A stretch of 64,000 bases of DNA from Marinoscillum sp. MHG1-6 (GCF_024714475.1 NZ_JAMZMI010000004.1:62001-126000); one strand, 5' to 3'. Counted from the stretch's first letter, positions 9,401-19,587 are shown. The notes: generated by a model not told the origin, from the sequence alone. Numbers and translations are program-made.

Positions 9401-10108
9401 ATGAATAAATACATTTTTGATTCATCAGCAGAGGTTGCCAAGGCCTTTGCTGATTTTTATCTGGAGCATTCAAATGATGCTCAACCTTATCACGTCGCAT
9501 TGTCAGGCGGCTCCACTCCTAAAATCCTGTTTGACCTGATTGCAAAGGACTACGTAGATAAGTTTTCCTGGAGTAACATTCACTTCTGGTGGGGTGATGA
9601 AAGATGTGTAGCACCTGACGATGATGACAGCAATTATAAAATGACCAAAGAGCGCTTGTTGGACAACATCGATATTCCGGAAGCCAACATTCATAGAATA
9701 TTAGGTGAAAATGATCCTGCAGGTGAAGCTGTGCGCTATGGACAGGAAATTGAGCAATTCCTTCCTCAAACGAATGGATTGCCAAAATTTGACCTGATCA
9801 TATTAGGTATGGGACCTGATGGTCATACGGCCTCCATATTCCCTCACGAAATGGAACTTCTGGATGCGGAATCAGTTTGCGCCGTAGCGACTCACCCTGA
9901 ATCCGGACAAAAGAGAGTGAGTTTGACAGGTAAGGTGATCAATAATGCTGCACAGATAGCATTTCTGGTAACCGGAGCCAACAAATTCGAAAAGGTTGAT
10001 TCCATTTTTGAGAAAAAAGAAGATCACAAACTTTATCCTGCTGCGTATATTCGGCCATCTAATGGTGAGTTAAGTTGGTTTTTGGATCAGGCCGCTATCG
10101 GAAAATAA
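9401..10108 (+). CDS. pgl: 6-phosphogluconolactonase
   Basis: Hydrolyses 6-phosphogluconolactone to 6-phosphogluconate, linking zwf and gnd. It has 235 residues, typical for the DevB/Pgl type. Motifs: SGGSTPKILFDLIA (about 31-44), WWGDERCV (about 63-70) and GMGPDGHTASIFP (about 136-148), the last holding the catalytic histidine. The ATG start is 33 bases after the zwf stop. Cytosolic. Confidence 0.96.
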   Translation: MNKYIFDSSAEVAKAFADFYLEHSNDAQPYHVALSGGSTPKILFDLIAKDYVDKFSWSNIHFWWGDERCVAPDDDDSNYKMTKERLLDNIDIPEANIHRILGENDPAGEAVRYGQEIEQFLPQTNGLPKFDLIILGMGPDGHTASIFPHEMELLDAESVCAVATHPESGQKRVSLTGKVINNAAQIAFLVTGANKFEKVDSIFEKKEDHKLYPAAYIRPSNGELSWFLDQAAIGK

Positions 10109-10140
10109 GGGCTTACCTTTTTCAAAGCCTCGAGGGTGAT

Positions 10141-10148
10141 TAATTTTG
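10141..10148 (+). promoter_or_regulatory. -7 box TAATTTTG
   Basis: Exact match to the Bacteroidota -7 consensus TAnnTTTG, 28 bases before the ATG of the IF-2-N-like gene. This suggests that gene is transcribed separately from zwf-pgl. Confidence 0.5.
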
Positions 10149-10176
10149 CTCCAACATTTAATTACTTCAAGAACGA

Positions 10177-11004
10177 ATGAGGCTAGGTCAGTTAGCAAGG
10201 AAATTTGACGTTACTCCGCAGGAAATCATCAGTTATCTAAAAACAAAAGGGATAACTGCAAACCCACACCCCAACTCAAAGCTTGACGAAGAAGCTGAGG
10301 CGTTGGTTTTGGAGCATTTCGATATTTTACCTGAACAACCCATTGAGATGGAATCGGTGGATACTGCAGCTGATGAGTCGAATGTTCCAGAAGACCTGGA
10401 TGTGCCTATTTCACATGAGACCATTGACGAAGTTGAAGACAATCCTGAAGAGGATTTAACGGTCACGAGTGAAGTTGTCTCAGAACCTCAAGAAGAAGTT
10501 ACTTCCCCTATCAGAACGGCTACAGTAGGCGAAATTCTTGAATCTGAAGAAGAGGGTTCTGAATTGGATGTGCACTTGATCAAAGCACCGAAAGTTGAGC
10601 TCGACGGTCTGAAAGTAGTCGGTAAGATTGACCTACCTGAGCCTAAACCAAAATCTGAAACTCAAGGCGCCGAGCAAGAAGATAGGCCCGGAAGAGAACA
10701 ACGGCAAAGGGGTAACAGAAAACCCAGACTTTCTGAAGAAGAACGCGAAAAGCGCCGCCTGAAAAACAAAGAGTGGAAGAAAAAGCGTGAAGCCTGGCAA
10801 GCCAAAAAGCAAAAAGAAGCCGAAGAGGCCCGCATCAAAGCTGAAAAAGAAGCACATTATCGAACCAAAATAGCCCAAAAGGCCACCAGTCCCTCAAAAG
10901 GCAAAAAAGCTACAAAAAAGAAGAAGAAAACCGGGGAAGCTGTTCCTGAACGACCTCAACCCAAGACTGCACTTGGAAAATTCTGGAGGTGGTTAAACAC
11001 CTAG
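10177..11004 (+). CDS. protein with IF-2-N-like helical domain, acidic middle and lysine-rich tail
   Basis: The first 45 residues (MRLGQLARKFDVTPQEIISY, then LKTKGI...HPNSKLDEEAEALVLEHF) resemble the small IF-2 N-terminal domain found in multiples at the front of bacterial translation initiation factor IF-2. Residues about 50-150 are acidic and probably disordered. From about 165 the chain becomes strongly basic (KPRLSEEEREKRRLKNKEWKK and a run of KKATKKKKKTG), ending in LGKFWRWLNT. There is no GTPase domain, so it is not IF-2. It could bind RNA or the ribosome through the tail, but that is inference. 275 residues, no signal peptide. Confidence 0.75.
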   Translation: MRLGQLARKFDVTPQEIISYLKTKGITANPHPNSKLDEEAEALVLEHFDILPEQPIEMESVDTAADESNVPEDLDVPISHETIDEVEDNPEEDLTVTSEVVSEPQEEVTSPIRTATVGEILESEEEGSELDVHLIKAPKVELDGLKVVGKIDLPEPKPKSETQGAEQEDRPGREQRQRGNRKPRLSEEEREKRRLKNKEWKKKREAWQAKKQKEAEEARIKAEKEAHYRTKIAQKATSPSKGKKATKKKKKTGEAVPERPQPKTALGKFWRWLNT

Positions 11005-11063
11005 ATTGATCAAATTCTCTACAGCCCTTTTAAATCGGTCCGGTTTATTGATAATTTTATAGA

Positions 11064-11810
11064 ATGAATTGGTTTTTCTCGCTTATATGGACCGCTGTAC
11101 TTTTCTGCTTTTTTTTGTTCCCTGAACTGTCTAACGCGCAAAACACTTCCTATTTTGTTGGAATAAAGGAACAGGGAGAACTAGTCGCGGAGACTATAGA
11201 GCTGAGAAATCCGGGTACTGAAATCGAACATTTACTTGTCAATGGAGAAACTGAAATCCCTATTGAAGAAGTAAACTATTTTCAGTCTCACGAAGGCTTT
11301 TTTTTGGTAAAGCAGATTGAACCGCTTGGATACGTTAAGTTAAAAAACATTATACAGGGACCAGTTTCTGTATATCACCTGTCTACAAGGTATTTCAGGC
11401 CAGGCCTTCAAGGTGGTCTCCCCATAGGGTATCATGATATTTCAGAATATTATTACCTGAAAGACGCCGAAATGATATCCCTCACTCCTCAAAACTTGAA
11501 AAGAGACCTTGCCAGTGATGAGCAAACTGTCAAAGCAATTAAGCGACTTCGGAGGCGTAAGCTTACCAAGGTGGTTTTAGCTGCTGCTGGTGTTTCCCTG
11601 ATGGTAGTAGGAATAAATAAAATGTTTACTTCAGAAATCACGAACGGAACTTACAAGCAATTTCAGTTTTCGATGAATCCTCCATTTCTTATTGGGCTTC
11701 TAATGGTGGCAGTCCCACTCACCGCAATGAACAACAAAGATGAACCTACAGTTTTCGATATTATTGAAGACTACAATTCACGAAAGGCAGCTTCTTCGGA
11801 ACAGAATTAA
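11064..11810 (+). CDS. exported/membrane protein of unknown function
   Basis: 248 residues. A signal peptide is likely at residues 1-25 (hydrophobic run ending SNAQ). A globular, beta-rich extracytoplasmic part follows (about 26-165), then two hydrophobic segments (about 170-187, VVLAAAGVSLMVVGI; and about 207-222, PFLIGLLMVAVPL) separated by a short loop. Basic residues RLRRRK precede the first segment. I do not recognise the family. The gene has its own ATG 59 bases after the previous stop and is followed by 555 bases without a convincing gene. Confidence 0.7.
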   Translation: MNWFFSLIWTAVLFCFFLFPELSNAQNTSYFVGIKEQGELVAETIELRNPGTEIEHLLVNGETEIPIEEVNYFQSHEGFFLVKQIEPLGYVKLKNIIQGPVSVYHLSTRYFRPGLQGGLPIGYHDISEYYYLKDAEMISLTPQNLKRDLASDEQTVKAIKRLRRRKLTKVVLAAAGVSLMVVGINKMFTSEITNGTYKQFQFSMNPPFLIGLLMVAVPLTAMNNKDEPTVFDIIEDYNSRKAASSEQN

Positions 11811-12093
11811 TTTCCGTGTAAGCAGGAAAGCAAGTCTCGCTATTTCATCTCTCCTTCTAACTTAAGACAAGGAATGGGAAAGGGTGTTAGTTCCTATTTA
11901 TTGGCATCAATATCGATTCCTTGATCAGGAATTACCCATTTCATATACCTATTTTTTTATTAGGAGAACTCTATGAATTTAATTGTTGAGTGGCAACCTG
12001 CCTTATCCCACCTAACTAAAAACCTCAATTTTATCTTGATTAAATGCAATAATTTATAGTTAAAAATGCCATAAAAGGTCATTAACAAGGTAA

Positions 12094-12123
12094 AATACCA
12101 TTTTTTAGGTATTCAAAATACCT
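12094..12123. repeat. AATACC/GGTATT alternating inverted repeats
   Basis: AATACC (12094-12099) is followed by AGGTATTCAAAATACCT (12107-12123), a 7-base inverted repeat around a 3-base centre. The first AATACC can also pair with the central GGTATT, so two mutually exclusive hairpins are possible. It could be an operator or an RNA switch in a leader; the sequence does not decide. Confidence 0.4.
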
Positions 12124-12159
12124 CTGAAAATGGCTACATTACTCATAATTAATTCCGTT

Positions 12160-12177
12160 TTATATCATTTGATATAA
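12160..12177. repeat. palindrome TTATATCATTTGATATAA, candidate operator
   Basis: Perfect 8-base arms around a 2-base centre, located 189-206 bases before the 139-codon gene. Size and symmetry fit a dimeric repressor site, but no matching regulator gene is recognisable nearby. Confidence 0.4.
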
Positions 12178-12365
12178 TTGGAATGTTGAACCTAGTCCCG
12201 ATCGCCTATGACCTCTTTGTCCGGATTATTCAGAATTGACTCCTCTCCTCTTGAAGAATACCTCTCAAAGTATTTGGGTGGCATCTGGGATTTCTCAAAA
12301 AGCCTTACAAGGAAAATAATAATGCCTTCACCGAGTGGTCAGGGTGTCAACCAAACTAAAATAAC

Positions 12366-12785
12366 ATGCCAAATGAAATTACTTTCAACCCTACAGGGGA
12401 AAAACTTAATGTTGATATACAAGTCACTGGGCTTGTGATAGTGTCTTATTCTTTAAGACTTTGGAGTGTCTCTCCCCCTGAAGAAAAGGTAGTCCAGGAG
12501 GAAATCGGAAATAACCTGCAGTCTCATGATGACTTCTTCTGGCTGAGAAATAAATCTCAGGATCATCTCCCCGAGGAAGTAGCAAAAAATAATGGACGAA
12601 TAGTAGAACTTATCTCAACTGTTAATACCAATAAGGATGAAGTTGAGTACACCATTAAGATGGTCTTTTCACAAGGTGATAACCGAGATCAGCAGACTCC
12701 TCTAGAAGATGTTTTTATTAAGAGGACTATAAAGAAGTCCGATGGTCATCATCCTTCTCTCTACGCAATATTAAAAGCTCAATGA
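12366..12785 (+). CDS. small cytosolic protein of unknown function, first gene of five-gene cluster
   Basis: 139 residues with no signal peptide or membrane segment. The sequence alternates hydrophobic and polar residues in a way that suggests a beta-sandwich (ITFNPTGEKLNVDIQVTGLV near the start, then RIVELISTV and VEYTIKMVF). I do not recognise it. The start is ATG, nine bases after an in-frame stop. Its TGA overlaps the next ATG as ATGA (12782-12785), which is strong evidence that it is a real, co-translated gene. It is the only product of the cluster predicted to stay in the cytosol. Confidence 0.65.
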   Translation: MPNEITFNPTGEKLNVDIQVTGLVIVSYSLRLWSVSPPEEKVVQEEIGNNLQSHDDFFWLRNKSQDHLPEEVAKNNGRIVELISTVNTNKDEVEYTIKMVFSQGDNRDQQTPLEDVFIKRTIKKSDGHHPSLYAILKAQ

Positions 12786-13969
12786 ATATGAAAAGATCAG
12801 TTTTATTCATATGGTGCGCCTTGCTTGGATACGAAGTAATGTCACAAGACTTTGAAAAGAGTTGGGGAAAGTATGAAGTCGACACCTTACTGTTGGATTT
12901 TGTTGTGCCGGATGTTCCTGCTTTTAAGGCGTTAGGAACAGACCCCAGTAACATATTAAGGCCTTCTGATGTTCAAAAGTTTGCCATCGCCTTTGATCCT
13001 TTTTTTGACGGTTCGAATGCTGTTATCCCAGACAACTTTGCCGTCGACTTTGCACCATGGAAACTGCTATCAGGTGGCTGGACACTTGAATCCTATAGAG
13101 AAAATTGGATTAAACGTGTAGCCTACAATTCAAGCTTCAGTATAGGTACGCTCAAGGATAATGAAAGTGGTGAATTTAAAGCGGCCTTGGGCTATCGAGT
13201 AAAAATAGCTGGCAAAAATGCTGACCTACTCACCTCCGAGTACATAAATGAAGTTTATGTAAAACAGGCTACAGAAACTGAATTGGCTAAGTGGGCATAT
13301 GATCAATGGAGAAAGATGAAAGATCTGTCAATGATCGAAGTAAGTAATCTCGACTCTGCCGCATTAGCTGAGAGAGAACAATATTTTGAGGACAACCTTA
13401 ACCTATTTGCTTATCTCAAGGATAAGAAACTCACTTTAAAAGATTATAACAAATCGGATTCTTTAAAAGCCGAATTCAAGAAGAGCAATTATGAATTCGT
13501 GAATGTCTCGAAAATGATTAGTGATTTCAATAATTCCGGCTGGAATGCCACAAGGACTGACCTTGCAGTGGCCATGGTAGGTGTCTCTGCCGATTCATTG
13601 GTCAAAAACATTCAATATGCCAACCTCAATCTTTGGGTGACCCAATCTCTAAGATTAGGCAAAAAAGGACAGCTATTGATCGGTGGTAATCTGAATGTGC
13701 CAGATGCAGGTAATGCCGAATTTACGCTTAGCGCTAGGGCCTATGTGGGAAACAATAAGTTCAGAGCTTATTCCGAATACCAGTTTATCAACCAAAATGA
13801 TGTGAATGAACCTTCAGCACTTATCAATCTCGGTGCGGAGTTCAATTTCATATCCAATTTCTGGTTTCAGTTCTATGCGGGCGTTGAGGATGTATTGGGT
13901 GAATCAGGTGTATCTCAATTCAGATCCTCTTTAAATCTTAAGTATTCCTTTAATGAAACCGCGAAGTAA
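12782..13969 (+). CDS. exported protein, possibly outer-membrane-associated, unknown function
   Basis: 395 residues. A signal peptide is likely at 1-21 (MKRSVLFIWCALLGYEVMSQ). A globular domain follows (DFAPWKLLSGGWTLESYREN near residue 95 is characteristic), then a helical middle (about 165-250), then from about 275 a series of alternating strands with aromatic girdle residues (LNLWVTQSLRL, AEFTLSARAYVG, FRAYSEYQFI, FWFQFYAGVEDV, SLNLKYSF). This resembles the end of a small beta-barrel, so an outer membrane location is inferred. Family not recognised. Translationally coupled to the preceding gene. Confidence 0.72.
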   Translation: MNMKRSVLFIWCALLGYEVMSQDFEKSWGKYEVDTLLLDFVVPDVPAFKALGTDPSNILRPSDVQKFAIAFDPFFDGSNAVIPDNFAVDFAPWKLLSGGWTLESYRENWIKRVAYNSSFSIGTLKDNESGEFKAALGYRVKIAGKNADLLTSEYINEVYVKQATETELAKWAYDQWRKMKDLSMIEVSNLDSAALAEREQYFEDNLNLFAYLKDKKLTLKDYNKSDSLKAEFKKSNYEFVNVSKMISDFNNSGWNATRTDLAVAMVGVSADSLVKNIQYANLNLWVTQSLRLGKKGQLLIGGNLNVPDAGNAEFTLSARAYVGNNKFRAYSEYQFINQNDVNEPSALINLGAEFNFISNFWFQFYAGVEDVLGESGVSQFRSSLNLKYSFNETAK

Positions 13970-14025
13970 TCTTAAATCATAGAAACCTTGTCAGCAAGGA
14001 TGAATCCGTCTTAAAACAAATAAAT

Positions 14026-14919
14026 ATGGACGCCGAAGAAATCAACCTCAAAAAAAGAGAGCAAATTTTCAGCTTTCTTAAGTTTTTCCTTGGAACATTT
14101 ATCCTGGGGGCGGCTGCAGCCTTATCCACTCACTTCCTGAAAGAGGGAGAACTCAAGTTAAAAATCAGCGAGGCAGAACAGAGCAATAACAAGGATTTTG
14201 TAGATCGATACATGCAGTACCTGGATAAGAAAAATCGCCAGTCTTTTGTGCTTTTCATGTCCAAAGTAAGCGCTATCTCTGAAGAACGCACCCGCTATGC
14301 GGACCTATATAATTATCTGGATAGTCTCTATACTATTGAAGAGCTGGAGAGCAATAGAATTGATAGTCTAAAGAGCTTAAATGAAAAGATCTTCGAAAGG
14401 TTCAATGATGTGGCCATGACATTAGAAACTGCCGCACTATCTTCTGAAGAACGAGAACAAAAGGAAGAAGAGTACAACGAACTCAAGAACAATGATGTCA
14501 TCAAGACAGCATTACAGAGCCAGAAGGTAGTTCAGGACATTGCTCAAAGCACGAACCTGAGTCCCGCCACTCAAATCCAAAACGAAGTACAGGAGAATGT
14601 TTCCAGTCGCTTCACTAACAAGTGGTTGAAACAAGGTTATTATAACCCTTACGGTGATTATTATCTGGCTGTACTAAACCTTGACCCTAAGTCTCAAATC
14701 GTGACCTTTCAATTGAGAAAGAGCCGCAATCTCGATGAGTCAATCATTGGGGAGAATTTCATTTTGAAACCAGGAGGTAAACAGGCCTTTGAAGACCCAT
14801 CCACCAATCGTATAATCGTTGTTTACCTCAATAGTATAGATGCAGCCGGAAGAAATCCGCTTACCAAAGCTGCCTATTTCGACCTACTTATAAAACACAA
14901 AAATGCCTACTCACCCTAA
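14026..14919 (+). CDS. single-pass membrane protein with coiled-coil and periplasmic domain, unknown function
   Basis: 297 residues. One N-terminal membrane helix at about 15-36 (FSFLKFFLGTFILGAAAALS) is preceded by KKR, predicting a cytosolic N-terminus and a periplasmic remainder. Residues about 40-165 are highly charged and probably coiled-coil. The C-terminal domain (about 205-297: YNPYGDYYLAVLNLDPKSQI..) looks beta-rich. I do not recognise it. It sits 56 bases after the exported 395-residue protein and 13 bases before the next membrane gene. Confidence 0.72.
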   Translation: MDAEEINLKKREQIFSFLKFFLGTFILGAAAALSTHFLKEGELKLKISEAEQSNNKDFVDRYMQYLDKKNRQSFVLFMSKVSAISEERTRYADLYNYLDSLYTIEELESNRIDSLKSLNEKIFERFNDVAMTLETAALSSEEREQKEEEYNELKNNDVIKTALQSQKVVQDIAQSTNLSPATQIQNEVQENVSSRFTNKWLKQGYYNPYGDYYLAVLNLDPKSQIVTFQLRKSRNLDESIIGENFILKPGGKQAFEDPSTNRIIVVYLNSIDAAGRNPLTKAAYFDLLIKHKNAYSP

Positions 14920-14932
14920 ACCAATCTAAATC

Positions 14933-15340
14933 ATGGAAACACCACAATGGCTGGGTATTGTCATCGTACTGGCACCCATCATTATCTTTATCCTGACTAT
15001 GATAGTCGTCCGTGCGCGACTCAAAGATCAGAATGTCTCACTTGCCGATCTGCTTGCAGAAACAGAGATAGAATTGCAAAAACAATCAGGCACCCCTCCT
15101 ACCTCAGGTCAGCCAGCAACTCCTGTGAAGCGTAGTGCGAGCAGATTGATCCTGTTTCTTTCCGGGGTGACCAGCCTTATATTAGGAGTATGCATCACTA
15201 CCTTCTATTTTTATATGAACATCTACTGCATCAGCTGTACAGGAGGTCTGGATCTTTCCGACTTTACCAATGTAATTCTTGCCCTGGGTATTGGTGTGGT
15301 GCCCTATTCAGTGAACCAGGTCAAAAAATTTAAGCTATGA
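14933..15340 (+). CDS. small multi-pass inner membrane protein, unknown function
   Basis: 135 residues. Hydrophobic segments lie at about 6-28 (WLGIVIVLAPIIIFILTMIV), about 70-95 (LILFLSGVTSLILGVCITTF) and a weaker one at about 109-126, joined by a polar linker with repeated Pro/Thr. Two cysteines (YCISC) lie just outside the second segment. No family recognised. The stop overlaps the start of the SH3/metallo-beta-lactamase gene as ATGA (15337-15340), so the two are coupled. Confidence 0.72.
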   Translation: METPQWLGIVIVLAPIIIFILTMIVVRARLKDQNVSLADLLAETEIELQKQSGTPPTSGQPATPVKRSASRLILFLSGVTSLILGVCITTFYFYMNIYCISCTGGLDLSDFTNVILALGIGVVPYSVNQVKKFKL

Positions 15341-16584
15341 GAGCCTTCATTATTCTACTGATACTTTGTTTTTCTCTACAGCTCCGTGCAGACTACCTGA
15401 TAGCCTATCGTAACACTACGCTGAAGAAAAAACCCCAAAGCAGTGCCAACCCTGTCATTGGAGGCGCAGTAAAAGAAGGAGACATCCTTGAGTTGCTGGA
15501 CAGTGCCAAACAAACCAATGGATATTATCATGTGCAGCTTATGGGTACCAGTATTGACGGATATATCTACCGCTCACTGGTTAGAAGAGAATCTGGAGAC
15601 ATTCCGGGATTTCTGAATGCCGGTGGCACTCTGGAAGTAACAGTAGTAGACGTGGGTGCAGGTTTGGGATGCATCATCAAAACACCCGGCGACCAGTACA
15701 TCATTTATGATGGCGGAAATGGTAACATGGTCCACACCTTCCTTAAAAGCATCTACCCTGTGGGCAGAGATATCGCATATGTGATCGCCAGCCATACCGA
15801 TTCTGATCACTGGGGCGCAATCAAAGAAATCGCAGAAGACTATAAGGTCAAAAAGTCACTGATCACCAGTTACCGACCGGATGGCCTGCCCGGTACCGTA
15901 TCTGATGGCATCCTAGAACTCAAGAAAGATGGAGGCATGCAAGACCTGGCGAAGGTCTCCATTGCTCCGGGTACGGTCATATATCAGGAAGGAGATCTGA
16001 GATTGAGATACCTCTCCGGTTTTGGAAAACGAGATGATCGATTCGCTAAAGAGCTGGGCAATGAAGCCTCCAAACTACGAAATGCAGCCAGTATTGTCCT
16101 GCGGCTAGAGTATGCAGACAAGGCAATCCTATTTACAGGTGACATCGTTGGGCTGGAAGAATGTAAGAAGTCTAAATGCGACTGCGACTACAAGTGTATT
16201 TCCTCAGAAAAGTACCTGATCGATTCTCTGAGTGGTTTTCTGGAAGCTAATGTGATCATCGCCCCTCACCACGGCGCTCGTAACGCTAGCTGTCCTGACT
16301 TTATCGAGAAGGTAAACCCTGACTATGTGATCTTCTCCGCCGGGGACAAGCACAAACATCCACACGACCTCACGGCTAACAACTATCTGGCCGCCGGAGT
16401 GCCTTTGAAGAACATCTTCCGTACCGATATTGGTGCAATACCTGAGGATACGGATACCAATTTGTGCAACAATGAATGGGTAGGTACCAATGAGGACCGT
16501 ACGGATGACGACGGCTCTTTTGACGATCACATTAAAATTCAGATTACCAGTGAGGGCAGACTGCTGGTGGGGTATTTGGAGTAA
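15337..16584 (+). CDS. exported SH3-like plus ComEC-type metallo-beta-lactamase protein
   Basis: 415 residues. Signal peptide at about 1-18, SH3b-like domain at about 20-85 (AYRNTTLKKKPQSS ... GYIYRSLV), then a metallo-beta-lactamase domain at about 98-415. The metal motif HTDSDH (153-158) is the HxDxDH form typical of the ComEC/Rec2 nuclease-like domain. NAASIVLRLEY (249-259), TGD (267-269), HHGARNAS (311-318) and SAGDKHKHPH (334-343) also follow the ComEC pattern. A cysteine-rich insert (Cys276, 281, 283, 287) is unusual. Unlike ComEC there is no membrane channel in the same chain. A periplasmic metal-dependent hydrolase, possibly a nuclease, is inferred. Confidence 0.83.
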   Translation: MRAFIILLILCFSLQLRADYLIAYRNTTLKKKPQSSANPVIGGAVKEGDILELLDSAKQTNGYYHVQLMGTSIDGYIYRSLVRRESGDIPGFLNAGGTLEVTVVDVGAGLGCIIKTPGDQYIIYDGGNGNMVHTFLKSIYPVGRDIAYVIASHTDSDHWGAIKEIAEDYKVKKSLITSYRPDGLPGTVSDGILELKKDGGMQDLAKVSIAPGTVIYQEGDLRLRYLSGFGKRDDRFAKELGNEASKLRNAASIVLRLEYADKAILFTGDIVGLEECKKSKCDCDYKCISSEKYLIDSLSGFLEANVIIAPHHGARNASCPDFIEKVNPDYVIFSAGDKHKHPHDLTANNYLAAGVPLKNIFRTDIGAIPEDTDTNLCNNEWVGTNEDRTDDDGSFDDHIKIQITSEGRLLVGYLE

Positions 16585-16600
16585 GAATGTTTTAACCGTT

Positions 16601-17294
16601 ATGATGCTCAATAAGAATAATTTAACCGGAAAAGAAGAAAAGACCTCTCGAATGGAGTGGTAAAACCCTAAAGGGAGATACTTTTCAACTCGAAGTAATT
16701 GGGAAATATTAGATGAGGGCGTTCCTGTAATCTGGAGTATTATCGATAAAGATGGGTCAGAAACAGAATACAAAATTGTTGATATTGAGGAAGCTGAAAA
16801 ACGGATAAAAGACAATCCTCATAGAAATGGATATAAGGTTTTATCAGAGGGCAAGCTTCAACCAATAGTTCCACTAAATAAAGGAGGTTGAGGACTTAAT
16901 TGAACCTTCGACGATTGATTCTGCGATTAGTAAAGCCAAAGAAAAAGAATACATCCAGGCAATAATAAATTCTGAAGAATATCATTTTATCAAGGCCCTT
17001 GATAAATATGAAGAATTCAAAAGTTTCTCGGTGAATCCCAAACAAGAGTTTAACGTTAGAAACCTATACGGCGAAACAACTACAGTTTTTTATGATGTAG
17101 CTTTGATTAGACTGCAAAAGCACTTCAACGAGAATCAAGGTCAAAAGAATAAAAAGTCTGAGCAGATTTATTCTACTTTTCTCCAATCTCTTGACAATGT
17201 AAAAGAATTGCATGAATTCTTCGTGCTAATTGGCGAGTTGATTGCTTTCATAGACAAGAACGCCTATAATAAAACAAAATTTCTGGAATCTTAA
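16601..17294 (+). pseudogene. decayed gene interrupted by frameshifts
   Basis: Protein-like sequence runs through this stretch but changes frame. From ATG 16601, one frame gives MMLNKNNLTGKEEKTSRMEW then stops. A second gives EWSGKTLKGDTFQLEVIGKY then stops. The first frame resumes with ILDEGVPVIWSIIDKDGSET and ends at LQPIVPLNKGG. From 16878 a third stretch of 138 sense codons has no ATG start, reads EVEDLIEPSTIDSAISKAKE and continues to the TAA at 17292-17294. Joining them needs two or three indels. The part from GTG 17031 (87 codons) could still be expressed. The ancestral family is not recognised; assembly errors are an alternative to real decay. Confidence 0.55.
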
Positions 17295-17337
17295 AGAAAT
17301 CATTTTTAGCAATTGACTGCATTGGTCATATCCTTGT

Positions 17338-17345
17338 TACCTTTG
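17338..17345 (+). promoter_or_regulatory. -7 box TACCTTTG of the ABC-F gene
   Basis: Exact TAnnTTTG match, 21 bases before the ATG at 17367. TTG triplets at 17313 and 17322 lie in the region where a -33 element is expected. Confidence 0.55.
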
Positions 17346-17357
17346 CGGCTCAATTAA

Positions 17358-19528
<2,171 letters not shown>

Positions 19529-19579
19529 CTTATGCGTAAAATGTACACATTAAAAATAACCTAAAAAGATCAGAATGTT

Positions 19580-19587
19580 TATGTTTG
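19580..19587 (+). promoter_or_regulatory. -7 box TATGTTTG of the glucokinase gene
   Basis: Exact TAnnTTTG match. The ATG of ppgK begins seven bases later (19594), so transcription would begin at or very near the start codon and the message may be leaderless. The TTG at 19585 that could extend the frame by three codons is part of this box. Confidence 0.5.

Larger units (their letters stand above)
11811..12365. other. 555-base intergenic region with inverted repeats upstream of the five-gene cluster
   Basis: A+T-rich. No gene supported by conservation or codon pattern is seen; one open frame of 76 codons (12208-12438) overlaps the start of the 139-codon gene and is doubtful. The region carries two sets of inverted repeats (12094-12123 and 12160-12177). 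It is the only long spacer before the coupled genes that start at 12366, so it probably contains their promoter and control sites. Confidence 0.5.

Noticed and set aside
10109-10140. Possible terminator after pgl (GGCTT ... AAGCC)
   Set aside because: Five-base stem with a large loop and no following T run.
12208-12438. Open frame of 76 codons (MTSLSGLFRIDSSPLEEYLS...) just before the five-gene cluster
   Set aside because: It overlaps the first 73 bases of the better supported 139-codon gene in another frame, and its second half is a frame shadow of that gene. The first half looks slightly protein-like, so a remnant is possible, but no support is visible.
13986-13999. Small hairpin CCTTG-TCAG-CAAGG between the 395- and 297-residue genes
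   Set aside because: Five-base stem, no T run; too weak to call a terminator or regulator.
16204-16815. 203-codon antisense frame opposite the metallo-beta-lactamase gene
   Set aside because: It lies opposite well-supported motifs (HHG, HPH) and its composition (rich in Ser, Val, Ile) is that of an antisense shadow.
16880-16902. AAAGGAGG with an ATT codon 11 bases later as a true start site
   Set aside because: ATT starts are extremely rare and the lineage rarely uses strong Shine-Dalgarno sites; the run is more likely chance in a decayed gene.
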